A DNA stretch of 33,256 bases from contig NZ_WPCA01000012.1 in assembly GCF_009741825.1 (NCBI RefSeq), positions 1 to 33,256 of the forward strand. The letters are read 5' to 3'. The stretch comes from Halapricum sp. CBA1109 (lineage in GTDB: Archaea; Halobacteriota; Halobacteria; Halobacteriales; Haloarculaceae). A program made the position numbers and the translations under genes. Below, piece after piece: positions 6,292-16,877 of the stretch. The notes under the pieces are model-generated. The model made no database searches. It saw only the letters and a program-made list of their open reading frames with translations, and had not been told where the DNA came from. Every line of letters starts with the position of its first letter. Positions within the stretch are counted from its first letter, which is position 1.

Positions 6292-9200
6292 ATGCAACGA
6301 CGCACATACCTCTCCGGTCTCGCCGGGATTCCGGCTCTCGGCAGTCTCGGCGGCGACGTACAGGCACTCACAACGGCGCGGACCCACGGCGACAGCCACC
6401 ACCCCGGTCCGCCGCGGTTTATGCGTGCGGACGAGAGACTCGTCGACCCGCTGACGGTCGACTACCGCCGCGGCGGCGGCCCGGACGGCCGCAACACCCT
6501 CGCGCCGCAGGTCCCCGACCCGGAGCGGGATCCTGAGAACTACGCCGACGACGCCTTCCAGTGGCGCGTCGCGGAGACGCCCGCCGACAGCGACGTCGAC
6601 GGCTTCTACGAGAGCCCCGACGAGTACGACTACGAGGGCGACAACGTCGCGGAGTTTGACCCCGACGTTCCCGGCGTCTACACCCTCGAACTTGACGCGC
6701 CGGACGGGACCCACGAACTGACCGTCAGAGCCTTCCCGGAACCGCCCGAGAGCGCCGGCGGACGGCCGCGTGTGAACCCCCGCGGCGAGTACGACGCCGA
6801 CAGCGGGACGTTCACCGTCGAGGCGAACCCGGCAAGCGCCCCGGACAGCGCGCTGTCGAGCGCCGACCTCGACGTGGAGTTCTACGTCGACGACCGCGAC
6901 GCACTGGAGGAGTCCGCGCTTTCGGTCGACGGCGCGACGGCCACCGTCGACGCGGCCGACCTCGACGAACGGGCGCACGTCTACGCCGTCGCTTCGGGCG
7001 AGCGCCACAGCGTCTCGCAGATGGTCGCCTTGGACCCCGAGGACGGCGTCGACCACGTCGACCAGCCCCCGGAGTGGATAGAGAACGCCACGATGTACGA
7101 GATATTCGTCCGGTCGTTCGGCTCTGAACCGGGCGAGGTCGACTTCCAGTACCTCGCGGACAACCTCGACTACGTCGAGTCGCTGGGTATCGACGTCATC
7201 TGGCTGACGCCCATCGTCGAGGCCGCGAGCCACCGCGAGGACCGCGCCGGCGGCCCTCACGGCTACGACACGATCAACTACTTCGACACCGCCGACGCCC
7301 TCGGGTCGATGGCTGACTTCGAGGCGTTCGTCGACGCCTGTCACGAGCGGGACATCCGGGTCTGTTTCGACCTCGTCATCAACCACGTCGACATCACCCA
7401 CCCCTTCTTCGAGGACACCGAAACCAACCTCCAGGGATCGAAATACTTCAACTGGTTCGAGCGCACCGCCGACGGGTCGCCGAACAACTACTTCGGGTGG
7501 GACACGCTGATGAACATCAACTACCAGAACGTGGCCCTGCGTGAGCACATCCTCGCGGCGGCGGACTTCTGGTCACAGCGCGTCGACGGCTTCCGGTGTG
7601 ACATCGCCTACGGCGTCGCCCACGACTTCTGGAAGGAGGTCCGGGAAGTCGTCGTCGGCAACGACGCCGACTTCTTCTTGCTCGACGAGACCATCCCGTA
7701 TCAGGCCGGCTTCGCCGAGCAGGAGTTCGACATTCACTTCGACAACGAACTCCACAGCGCGCTGGTCGAAGTCGGACGGGGCGGCGTCGACGCCACCGCG
7801 ATACTCGACGCCGTCGAACAGCGCCGAATCGAGGGCGTCCCGGACGGGCAGGTGTTCCTCCAGTACATCGAGAACCACGACACCCGGCGGTACCTAGACG
7901 ACAACAGCCTCGCCGCCGAGAAGGCCGCGGCCGCGGCGACGTTCACGCTCCCCGGCATCCCGATGGTCTACTACGGGGCCGAACGCGCCATCGCCGACTA
8001 CGCCGACCCGCGACTCGACGAGAAGGGACACTTCCGCTCGTTCATGAACTGGGAGGAGTACGACGAGGACCACCTCGCGTTCTACCGGGCGCTTGGCGAG
8101 GCCCGCGAGGAGATAGACGCCCTCCAGTTCGACGCCGACCTCGTGGGCGCGTACTTTGAGGCCGACGACGAACAGGTCCTCGCGTTCGGCCGCGACGCCG
8201 GCGACCAGACGGTCGTCGTCGTGCTCAACTTCGCCGAGGAGTCCAAACGCGTCGACCTCAGGGGGCCGGTCGGGACGACCGACCTGATATCTGGGTCCGA
8301 CGTGGGCGTCGACGCCGACGGCGAGACGACGACCGTCGACGTCGACGCCGTCGCGGTGCTCGAGACGCCGTCGCTGTCGGGACTGGGCACCCACGTCGCT
8401 GGCGTCACGGACGAAGTCGGCGACGACACGGGCGCGGGCGACGCCGCCTACCCCGAGGGCGTCGCGACGGCGCGCTGGACCTGACCGGCTTCGACCTCTA
8501 CGAGACGGCCGAGGAGTACCAGCTACGGGTGACCGTCGACGGCCCGATAGAGAACAGCACCGGCCTCGCCGGCGGGTTCGGCGACCAGCACATTCAGGTG
8601 TACCTCCGTGATCCGACCGACGCCGGCGGGTCGGCCGCGGCGCGGGAGGGCGTCGGCGCCGACCTGACCGAACCCTACCAGTACCGCGTCGTCGGCGACG
8701 GCGAGAACGGGGCGCGCGTCGAGACGGCCGACGGCGCGTTCGTCGCCGAGGGGTCGGTGTTCGCCAGTCCCTCGACGCACTCCGTCCGACTCGACGTGCC
8801 CAAGACGGCGGTGCCGGACGATTTGGCGGAGAAGCAACTGGCCGTGGCGATGGCCGGCTACGACTCCGAGCAACCGGGCAACGTGGCGCAAGTCGCCGAC
8901 GACGGCCCGCAGGTGCTCGACGTACTGACGCCGGAGGGCATCGGAAACGCGGACGCCCTCGGCGGCGACAGTCCCGCCATCCCGTACGTCACGCTCGGGA
9001 ACCCGCTGAGCGGCGAACTGGTCGAACGCTTCGAGGACGCGACCGGCGACGACCACGGCCCGGGAAGCTACACCTACCCGACCGGCGACGACTTCGAGGA
9101 GGGGAGCCTCGACGTAGAATCCGTCGCCGTCTACGACGAGGGCGACCGCTACCGCTTCGACTTTGCGATGGCCGAGCCCCTGAGGAACCCGCTCGACGGC

Positions 9201-10643
9201 GATTACGGGTTCTCGCTCCAGCACTGTCAGGTGTACGTCGCCACGCCTGACGGTGAGGGCCCGACGGCGACTGCGGGCCGGGAGGGCACCAACGCCGCCT
9301 TCGCCGACCCCTATGACTACCGCGTCGTCGTCTCCGGGTTCGAGGGCGAGAGTGTCGTCGAGGCCGGTGACGGGTCCGTCGTCTCCGAGGACGTTCGGGT
9401 CGCGGCCTACCGGGGGATGAACACTATCACCGCCTCCGTCCCGAAATCGGCCGTCGGCGGCACCATCGGCAACGGGTCGATAGCGCCGTTGGTGTTCGGC
9501 TACGACGCCGAGGGCCCCGGAGCGGTCCGGCAGGTGGCCGCCGAGGCCGACGAGACGACCTTCGGCGGCGGCAGCGACGGGACCGACCCGGCGGTCGTCG
9601 ACATGGTCGTCCCCGAGGGCGGCGACCAGTCGGCGCTGCTGGAAGACGGGGACGCGCTCCCGTACCTCTCGCTCGCGGGGTTCTCGGGCGACCTGATCGA
9701 TAGCTGGGACGACCCGACCGGCGACGACCACGGCCCGGGAAGCTACACCTACCCCGGTAGCGAGGAGATTCCGGACGGGGCCTACGACATCACTCGTGTC
9801 GAACTGTACGCCACCGCCGACGACTACCGATTCGTCTACTACCTCAACGGTGCCATCGAGAACCCGTGGAGCTCCGAGTTGGGCTTCTCGGTCCACAACC
9901 TCCAGGTGTACATCCGCGACCCGGCGGCGACGGACGCGCCGACGGCGACGGCCGCCCGCGAGGGCGTCCGGGCGAACTTCGCCGACCCGTACCACTACCG
10001 CCTGATGGTCAACGGCTTCGAGATTCAGGCGCTGGAGGCGGCCGACGGCTCGGTCGTCTCACAGGAGGTCGACGCGGAGGGCCACGCGGACCTGAACGCC
10101 ATCGCCGTCGAGTTCCCCGCCGACGCGATGGCCGGCGACGTGCGCGACGCCGAGATAGCGCCGCTGATTCTCGGCCACGACTCCTACGGCCCGGGACTGA
10201 CCCGGGAGATAGCCGCCGAGAGCGCCGGGTGGACCTTCGGCGGCGGCCGCGACGACGAGATGAACCACCACGTCGTCGACGCCATCACACCCGAGGGCGT
10301 CCCCCAGTCCGAGGCCCTTGCCTACACCGCCGACGAACGCGCGTCGATACCGTTCGTCCCCGTCGCCGCCGAGGACGGCGAGGGCGAAGGCGAAACCGGA
10401 GACGGAGAGGGCGACGACGGCGACGGGAGTGGTGACGACGACGGAGACCGGAACGACGAGGGAACGCAGACGGAGACGACGACCGACGGCGGCGCGACGA
10501 CCGACGACGAGGGTGCCGAGACCACCGCGGGCGACGGGCCCGGATTCGGGACGGTCACAGGCGTCCTCGGCACCGCCGGCGGGGCGGCGTACGCGGCCCG
10601 GCGAGTGCTGGACGACGAGGACCGCGAGGAGACCGAAGAGTGA
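6292..10643 (+). CDS. secreted GH13 alpha-amylase family enzyme with three glucodextranase-C-like modules (one frameshift)
   Basis: Read through one frameshift near 8466 (adding a G turns GCGACGGCG into GCGGACGGCG), this is a protein of about 1450 residues. Residues 3-4 are the twin arginines of a Tat signal (MQRRTYLSG). A beta-rich N-terminal region leads to a GH13 barrel beginning near residue 265: DLVINH (360-365), nucleophile Asp437 in GFRCD, acid Glu466 in LLDETIP and Asp530 in ENHD. Three modules follow, starting at about 8400, 9037 and 9709; the last two open with TGDDHGPGSYTYP, resembling glucodextranase C-terminal binding modules. A Gly/Asp/Glu/Thr-rich linker ends in PGFG, a short hydrophobic stretch and RR, a PGF-CTERM anchor. 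It probably cleaves alpha-glucans at the cell surface. Confidence 0.85.
9041..9754 (+). repeat. 39-base direct repeat between binding modules 2 and 3
   Basis: The same 39 bases occur at 9041-9079 and 9716-9754, encoding TGDDHGPGSYTYP at the start of two successive C-terminal modules. The rest of the modules has diverged much more, and module 1 has only a degenerate form (GDDTGAGDAAYP). This points to duplication of the module with later gene conversion or strong constraint on this loop. Confidence 0.85.
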
Positions 10644-10714
10644 AGCCCGTGCCGCGAGGAGCGTCTTAGACACGACCGCGCGTCGCTACCGCGGCGGCGC
10701 GGACACCTACCACT

Positions 10715-13700
10715 ATGGACCACAACACACCATCGACACCGGACATCGGCCGCCGGGGGTATCTCGGCGGGCTGTCGTCGCTCGCGGCGGCAGCAGCGTA
10801 CTCGCTGACAGTACCGCCCGCGGCGGCGGCACAGGTCACCGACGGCCACGACGACCCCGTCCAGACGGTCACGTCGCCGGACGGGGCGATCACCGTCACC
10901 CTCGACGTCGAGGACGGCACGCCGACCTACAGCGTCGAACGCGACGGGACGACGCTGGTCGGCGACTCCGAACTCGGCTTCGAGTTCCAGAACCAGCCCT
11001 CGCTGGACGGCGGCCTCACGGTCACCGGCAGCGAGTCCGAGACGGTCGACGAGACGTGGACGCCGGTCTGGGACCAGTACGACGAGATCAGGGACAACCA
11101 CGTCGAGCGACGGGTCGGCCTCGAAGAGGAGACAGACCCCGGCCGCGCGCTGACGGTCGTGATCCGCGTCTTCGACGACGGCATCGCCTTCCGGTACGTC
11201 TTCCCCGAGGACAGCGGCTTCGGCGAGTTCGTCGTCACGAGCGAGCGGACGCAGTTCGCCGTCGACGGCGATCCGACCTCGTGGTGGATCGAACACGACT
11301 TCGACAGCTACGAGTACGAGTACAAGGAGACGCCGCTGAGCGACCTCGGCGGGAGCAGTCCGACGGGCGGCGCGCACACGCCGATCACGATGCGGACCGA
11401 CGACGGCAACTATATGAGCCTCCACGAGGCCGAACTGGTCGACTACGCCTCGATGGGCGTCGTCCCCGAAGACGGCGGCACGACGCTCACGACCGACCTC
11501 GCGCCGCTTCCCGACGGGACGAAGGTGACCGCCTCGGCACCCCACCGGACGCCGTGGCGGACCCTCCAGATAACCGACCGAGCGGGCGGGCTGATCGAGT
11601 CCAGCCTGATCGTCAACTGCAACGAGCCCAGAGACCCCGAGGACTTCCCGCAGGGTGTCGACTGGATCACACCCCAGAAGTACGTCGGCATCTGGTGGCT
11701 GATGATCACCGAGCGGGCGACGTGGCAGTACTACGGCCCCGACAGCGGCAACCACGGCGCACAGACCGCGCGGATGAAACAATACATGGAGTTCGCCAGC
11801 GAGCACGGCATCGACAGCGTCCTCGTCGAGGGCTGGAACGAGGGCTGGGACTCCTATCCCGGCTCGGGCGATACGATGGACTTCGACCAGACCTACGGCG
11901 ACTTCGACATCGAGGAAGTCACCGAGTTCGGGGCGAGCCTCGACCCGCCCGTCGAGATGACCGCCCACAACGAGACGGCGGGTAACACCACGAACTACGA
12001 GTCCCAGTTGACCGACGGCGACAGCGCCTTTGCCTACTACGACGACCTGGGCATCCACTCGATCAAGACCGGCTACGTCGCCGACAACGGTGTCAGCGTC
12101 GACGACGTGACCCACAACCACCACTGTCAACCGCTGGTGAACCACCACCACCTCGTCTACCGCGAGGCGGCCGCGAACCGCCAGATGCTCAACGTCCACG
12201 AACCGGTCAAACCGACCGGCGAGCGCCGTCGGTTCCCCAACGTGATGACCAAGGAGGGTGTCCGCGGGCAGGAGTACGACTCCTTCGGCGGCATCGACCC
12301 GAGCCACCACGTCACCTTCCCGTTCACGCGGATGGTCGCCGGTCCCGTCGAGTACACGCCCGGCATCTTCGATATGGATTCGGGCAGCGGCGGCATCGAG
12401 ACCACCCGCGCCAAGCAACTGGCGATGTACCCCACCTACCTCAGCGGCCTCCAGATGGCCGCCGACGTGGTCGCGTCCTACCTCGACGACAGCGACGACA
12501 GCGTCGCCCTCGGCCAGGTGACTCAGGCCGAGTTCGGCGAGCGCTCGGACGTCGGCACCGGCGCGCGGTGGGCCAACGCACAGGCCGCCGGCTACGTCTC
12601 TTCGACCCGGCACAGACCAGCGACGGGTCCAGCGTCTCGTTCACCGCGACGGACGTCCCCGAGAGCGGCGAGTACGATATCCACGTCCGGTACTCGCGGG
12701 AGACGCCGGGCGAGGGGTCGCTGACGCTCGAGACCGACGAGACGACGACCACGATGGGGTTCCCGACGACCGAACGGTGGGACACGTGGGAGTCGACCAG
12801 CGAGACGGTGACGCTCCCGGCCGGCGAGAGCACCGTCACGCTGCGGCAAACGCCCGAGGACGGCGGCGGCGCGTACCTCGACGCCGTCGCCATCACCGAC
12901 CCCGGCGACCCGATGCCCGACCCGCCGGAGTCGCCTATCCGCGAACCAGCCGACCCGGCCTTCCAGTTCGTCGAGGACGTGCCAGCGGCCGGGTGGGACG
13001 ACACCGTCGTCGTCGACGCTGAAATCGGCGAGTACACCGTGACGGCCCGCCGGAAGGGCGAGGAGTGGTTCCTCGGCGCGATGACCGGCGACACGGGCCG
13101 GGCGCTAGAGATTCCGCTGTCGTTCCTCGACGGCGAGTACGTCGCCGAGATGTACAGCGACGGCCCCGACGCCGAGTGGGACACGAACCTGACGGACGTG
13201 ACTGTCGAAGAGGTCATCGTCGACGAGTCGACGACGCTGTCGGCGTCGATGGTGACCAGCGGCGGGATGGCCGTCCGGTTCCGGCCGCCCGAGGACGGCG
13301 AGGCGGACTCGCTGCCGGCCTACGAGGGCCCGAACCAGTCCGTCAGCGTCTCGCTGTCCTCGGCGGTTGGCTTCGGCGAACCGTTCGTCTCGGTCACGGG
13401 CGAGAACACGGGTAGTACCGTCGGCGGGACGCTGCTGGAAGTCGTCGTCGACGGCGAGGTATCCGCGACCGAACTGGTCCGCATCCCGGCAGGCGAGTCG
13501 GACTACTCGGGGATGCTGTCGGCGTCCATTGGCGGCGGCGGCGAGTACGACGTCGTCGTCCGGGGCGCGACGGCGAGACGCTGGCGGAGGGGACGGTCAC
13601 CGTCAGCGCCGACGCCGGGTCCGGCGGGACGACGACCGAATCCAATACCGCCAGCGGGTTCGGGCCCGGATTCACCGGTCTCTCGGGGCTGTTGGGCGTC

Positions 13701-13760
13701 GCCGGCGGGACGGCCTACGCGCTCCGCCGACGCCTCGCCGAGGCGGACGGCGAGGACTGA
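10715..13760 (+). CDS. secreted GH97 alpha-glucosidase with inserted CBM-like domain (two frameshifts)
   Basis: With one base restored near 12595 and one near 13569, this is about 1015 residues. A Tat signal (GRRGYLGG, Arg13-Arg14) is followed by the GH97 N-terminal beta domain and barrel. Glu420 (HNETAG), Glu496 (VHEPVKPTG) and Glu520 (EGVRGQEYD) match the catalytic Glu residues of inverting SusB-type enzymes; the barrel has IKTGYV rather than the Asp used by retaining members. A carbohydrate-binding-like beta domain (about 12600-12900) lies before the conserved C-terminal region FQFVEDVPAAGWDDTVVVDA. The end, GFGPGF plus a hydrophobic stretch and RRR, is a PGF-CTERM anchor. It would release glucose from maltooligosaccharides made by the GH13 enzyme 71 bases upstream. 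Confidence 0.85.
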
Positions 13761-13841
13761 TACTGTTTGTTGTAGCTGTCTACCGGTTCGACCGCACGAA
13801 TGCGGGCGGTCGATACCGAAACGACCTACAAGAAACAGTAT
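13760..13841 (+). repeat. 82-base palindromic element, copy 1
   Basis: Terminal inverted repeats of 16 bases (ATACTGTTTGTTGTAG and CTACAAGAAACAGTAT, one mismatch) enclose an inner imperfect hairpin around CGACCGC / GCGGTCG. The first A of the element is the last base of the GH97 stop codon. It shares length and most internal sequence with copy 2 at 16796-16877. It could be a small non-autonomous mobile element, a dispersed palindromic repeat or a 3' end signal. No transposase or target-site duplication was seen. Confidence 0.85.
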
Positions 13842-13879
13842 GGGACGCGGCGGGCACGCCCCACCGGGGCGCAAAGCTA

Positions 13880-13892
13880 AAGACTTAACCGA
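13880..13892 (+). promoter_or_regulatory. TATA box of tfe
   Basis: AAGACTTAACC is centred about 28 bases before the tfe ATG, the distance expected for a haloarchaeal leaderless transcript. This supports the start at 13916. Confidence 0.55.
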
Positions 13893-13915
13893 ACGACGGG
13901 CGCAGGTACGCACAA

Positions 13916-14449
13916 ATGGCTTTTGAGGATCTACTGGAGGACCCCGTCATACAGAAGTACCTCCACGAACTCGTCGGCCCGAAGGGGATGCCCGTCGCGG
14001 CGGCGCCGCCGGACGGCGAAGTGACCGACGAGGAACTGGCCGAGGAACTCGGACTCGAACTCAACGACGTCCGCCGGGCGCTGTTCATCCTCTACGAGAA
14101 CGACCTGGCGAGTTACCGACGGCTCCGGGACGAGGACTCGGGATGGTTGACCTACCTCTGGACCTTCGAGTACCAGAACATCCCCGAGCAACTCGAAGAG
14201 GAGATGGAGCGCCTGTTGGAGGCCCTCGACGAGCGCCGGCGCTACGAACTCGACCACGAGTTCTACCTCTGTGAGCACTGTGGCATCCGCTTCGAGTTCG
14301 GCGAGGCGATGGAGTTCGGCTTCGAGTGCCCCGACTGTGGCAACCAGATGGAGTCGATGGAGAACACCGCGCTCGTCGACGCGATGGACGAGCGAATCGA
14401 CGACCTGAGCGACGAACTCAACGTCGACATCGACGAACTGGAGGCCTGA
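13916..14449 (+). CDS. tfe: transcription initiation factor TFE (alpha subunit)
   Basis: A 177-residue homologue of TFIIE-alpha, which helps TBP, TFB and RNA polymerase open the promoter. The N-terminal half is a winged helix (VTDEELAEELGLELNDVRRALFILYENDLASYRR). A charged helical linker follows, then a zinc ribbon with Cys119, Cys122, Cys138 and Cys141. The acidic C-terminal tail is typical of halophiles. The length is usual for archaeal TFE. Its stop overlaps the next gene's ATG (TGATG), so it leads a probable operon of four genes. Confidence 0.96.
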   Translation: MAFEDLLEDPVIQKYLHELVGPKGMPVAAAPPDGEVTDEELAEELGLELNDVRRALFILYENDLASYRRLRDEDSGWLTYLWTFEYQNIPEQLEEEMERLLEALDERRRYELDHEFYLCEHCGIRFEFGEAMEFGFECPDCGNQMESMENTALVDAMDERIDDLSDELNVDIDELEA

Positions 14450-15122
14450 TGGTCGTACTCGCGACCAAGTGCTACGTGCAGGGCGACGCTCGCGAGCGGT
14501 CGCTCGACTCGCTGCGGTCGCTCGTCGGCAACAGCATCGGCGAACTCGACGTCGAGTTTTCCGTCGGCATCCGGGACGACGACTTCCCGTCGGTGACCGT
14601 CGAGGGCCCCGACGCCGTCGCCGCGCGGAACGTCCTCCGGGAGGAGTTCGGCGAGATAACCGCCCACCGCGAGGACGGCGACGTGTGCTACGGGACCCTC
14701 GAATCGTGGGACGACGACGGGTTCACGCTCGACGCGGGCGAACCGGTCCGCATCCCGGCCGACAACATCGGCCTCGGACAGGGGACCCCCGAGCAGATTC
14801 GGACGCGCTTCGGCCTCGTCCAGCACCTGCCGCTGCGGTTCGTCGAGGAAGACGGCGAAGCCCGACTGGCGACGCGGAGCGTGACCGACTGTACGACTGG
14901 CGGCGGGGCGACGGCCCGGGTCGTGTCAACGTCAACAGCGCGACCAGAGCGGAGGTCCGCGCGACGGTCAACCGCGCCGGCCACGCACAGGACATCGTCA
15001 CCGTCGAACGCCTCGGGTTGCTGGAGCAGTCCATCGTCTGCGGCGAGGGGACGGACCCGCCGGGACTGGTCGCCAGTATCGGAACGTATCTGTCCGCGGA
15101 GCTACTAGCCGTCGTCAAATGA
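14449..15122 (+). CDS. DUF2110 family protein (one frameshift)
   Basis: One G is missing near 14868 (CTGGCGAC should be CTGGGCGAC). Repaired, the protein has about 224 residues, fitting the archaeal DUF2110 family of unknown function. The N-terminal part (VVLATKCYVQGDARERSLDSL) and the C-terminal stretch (GRVNVNSATRAEVRATVNRAGH, then LGLLEQSIVCGEGTDPPGLV) look conserved, with no membrane segments. It overlaps tfe by one base and the next gene by four, so translational coupling is likely. A role in transcription or RNA metabolism can be guessed only from its place beside tfe. The family name is from memory. Confidence 0.75.
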
Positions 15123-15868
15123 ACCGGAGGCTGTGGGCGACGCTCGCCGTCGTGGCGCTGATCGGTATCACTGGCTGTCTCGGCGGCGGCCCCTCGGAGG
15201 AGGACTTGGGCGAGAACGCGACCTACGACTGGGAGACGAACGCGAACGTCTCGATAAACGTCACCGACGACCGGTATCAGGCCGTCTACAACGTCACCAA
15301 CCAGACGCGGATGGACGTCTACCGCGAGGACGCGCTGGGGAGCCGTGAACCGCTTGAGATCCGAGCGATACAGTTCCGCTACACCAACGGCACGGTCGTC
15401 AACGCCTCGGCGTTCAACGTCAGTTCCAACAACGAACGGACCCGGTTGGGACTGCCGGCCGAACGGGGACAACTCGCGTTCACCGTCCAACAGGACAACA
15501 AGGAAGTGCTCGTACAGACCTTCCGGAAGGGGTCGTACAACGTGACGCTCCCGGAGGGCACCGGCGTCGGCATCCCGCTTTTGGCGCGGGTGAGCCCCGG
15601 TGGCTTCAACGAGACGACCGTCGACGGCCGGACCCGCCTCCAGTGGAACGACGTCCAGTCGGACACGCTGGTCGTCCAGTACTACCTCGACCGTGACCTG
15701 CTGATATTCGGCGGCCTGTTCGCCATCGGTCTCACCGCCGCTATCGGCGGCAGTCTCTACTACTACCGGCAGATTCGGACGCTGCGGCGCAAGCGCGAGG
15801 ACGTGGACGCAGACGTCGACATCGACATCGAGGACGACGACAGCGGCCCCCCGCCGGGGATGGGATGA
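15119..15868 (+). CDS. lipoprotein with C-terminal membrane segment (DUF5803-like)
   Basis: A 249-residue protein beginning with a hydrophobic signal and lipobox ITGC (Cys at about residue 20). The middle is an Asn/Thr-rich outer-face domain with several Asn-X-Ser/Thr sites, so it may be glycosylated. A membrane segment (LLIFGGLFAIGLTAAIGGSL) lies near residues 195-215, followed by a basic stretch and an acidic cytoplasmic tail ending PPPGMG. It would therefore be anchored at both ends. It overlaps the DUF2110 gene by four bases (ATGA). I recall this order after tfe as common in haloarchaea; the DUF5803 label is from memory and function is unknown. Confidence 0.75.
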   Translation: MNRRLWATLAVVALIGITGCLGGGPSEEDLGENATYDWETNANVSINVTDDRYQAVYNVTNQTRMDVYREDALGSREPLEIRAIQFRYTNGTVVNASAFNVSSNNERTRLGLPAERGQLAFTVQQDNKEVLVQTFRKGSYNVTLPEGTGVGIPLLARVSPGGFNETTVDGRTRLQWNDVQSDTLVVQYYLDRDLLIFGGLFAIGLTAAIGGSLYYYRQIRTLRRKREDVDADVDIDIEDDDSGPPPGMG

Positions 15869-15910
15869 CGCGAGCGCCACGGTTTTGAGGTGAGACCGCC
15901 AACGAGAGGT

Positions 15911-16602
15911 ATGCGCCTCGCGCTGGTCACCGTCGGCGACGAACTCCTCTCGGGCGACACGGTCAACACGAACGCGGCGTGGCTCGCGGCGGAACTGACC
16001 GACCGCGGCGTCTCCGTCGAACGGGTCACCGTGGTTCCCGACCGGGCGAGCGACATCGCACAGGTCGTCAACGAGTACCACGCCGAGTACGACGGCGTCG
16101 TCGTCACCGGCGGCATCGGGCCGACTCACGACGACATCACGATGGAGGCCGTCGCCGCGGCGTTCGGACAGGACCTAGAGACGAGCGAGGCGGCGCTGCA
16201 GTACATCGAAGAGCACGGCGGCTACGCCCGCGAGGACCTCACCGACGGGACGGCCGACATTCCGGCTGGCGCGACGTTCATTCCGAACCCCGTCGGCGTC
16301 GCGCCGGGGGCACACATCGGGACGTGTACGTCCTCCCGGGCGTCCCCGAGGAGATGAAAGGGATGTTCGAGGAGATAGCCGACGACTTCGCGGGCGAACG
16401 GGACCACGTCCGAATCGTCCGGGCCGCCGAACCCGAGAGTGCGCTGCTCGACCGCATCGAGGCGCTCCGGGCGGCGTTCGACGTGACCGTCGGCTGTTAC
16501 CCCGGCGACCACGTCCGGGTCAAGCTATCGGGCACCGACGAGGCGGTTGTCGAGGACGCCGCGGCGTGGCTCAGCGAGCGGGTCGACCCGGTCGAGGAGT
16601 GA
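15911..16602 (+). CDS. CinA-like molybdopterin-binding domain protein (one frameshift)
   Basis: The MoCF/MoaB-like fold is clear: LALVTVGDELLSGDTVNTNA at the start and VVVTGGIGPTHDDITMEAVA near residues 60-80, matching competence/damage-inducible CinA N-terminal domains. One G is missing near 16321; adding it joins the halves as GAHIGDVYVLPGVPEEMKG, about 230 residues in all. There is no C-terminal nicotinamide-mononucleotide deamidase domain, so it is the short archaeal form. The molecular role of that form is unsettled. The ATG at 15911 follows the previous gene by 42 bases, so it may belong to the tfe operon. Confidence 0.85.
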
Positions 16603-16616
16603 GTCTCGGCCGACAA

Positions 16617-16745
16617 TCAGTCGCGGTAGAGACCGGCCAACCACGCCAGCGTCAGCGCGATGCTGCCCACCGTGACGACGGCCCCGACGGCGTTGATCAC
16701 TGCTCCGTTCACTGTCGCGGTCGACTCCGCGAGTGGCACCAACAT
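16617..16745 (-). CDS. small one-pass membrane protein, 42 residues
   Basis: A minus-strand ATG frame of 42 residues: a short polar N-terminus (MLVPLAESTATVNGA) and one membrane helix (VGAVVTVGSIALTLAWLAGL) ending with YRD. Composition and codon choice match the chromosome. It faces the CinA-like gene, whose stop is 14 bases away, and its upstream side contains palindromic copy 2. Family not recognised. Small one-helix proteins of this type are common in haloarchaea and usually uncharacterised. Confidence 0.6.
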   Translation of the reverse strand: MLVPLAESTATVNGAVINAVGAVVTVGSIALTLAWLAGLYRD

Positions 16746-16795
16746 ACACGCCCGTTCCGGCGCGCTCCTCAAAAGTGAGTCGGTCGACCGGCCTC

Positions 16796-16877
16796 ATAGT
16801 GTTTCTTGTAGCTGTGGACCGGCGCGACTGCCCGGACTCGGGCGGTCGATACCGAAATGACCTACAAGAAACACTAT
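16796..16877 (+). repeat. 82-base palindromic element, copy 2
   Basis: The terminal inverted repeats are a perfect 16 bases (ATAGTGTTTCTTGTAG and its complement). Compared with copy 1, the fourth base pair has changed from C-G to G-C on both arms, so pairing is kept. An inner stem CGACTGCCCG / CGGGCGGTCG is also present. The last base forms part of the stop codon of the TPR gene on the minus strand. Confidence 0.85.

Noticed and set aside
10322-12613. 763-codon minus-strand frame
   Set aside because: Antisense to the GH13 tail and GH97 barrel, which are clearly coding on the plus strand.
16796-16877. Complete insertion sequence
   Set aside because: The element is only 82 bases with no room for a transposase; at most it is a non-autonomous element.
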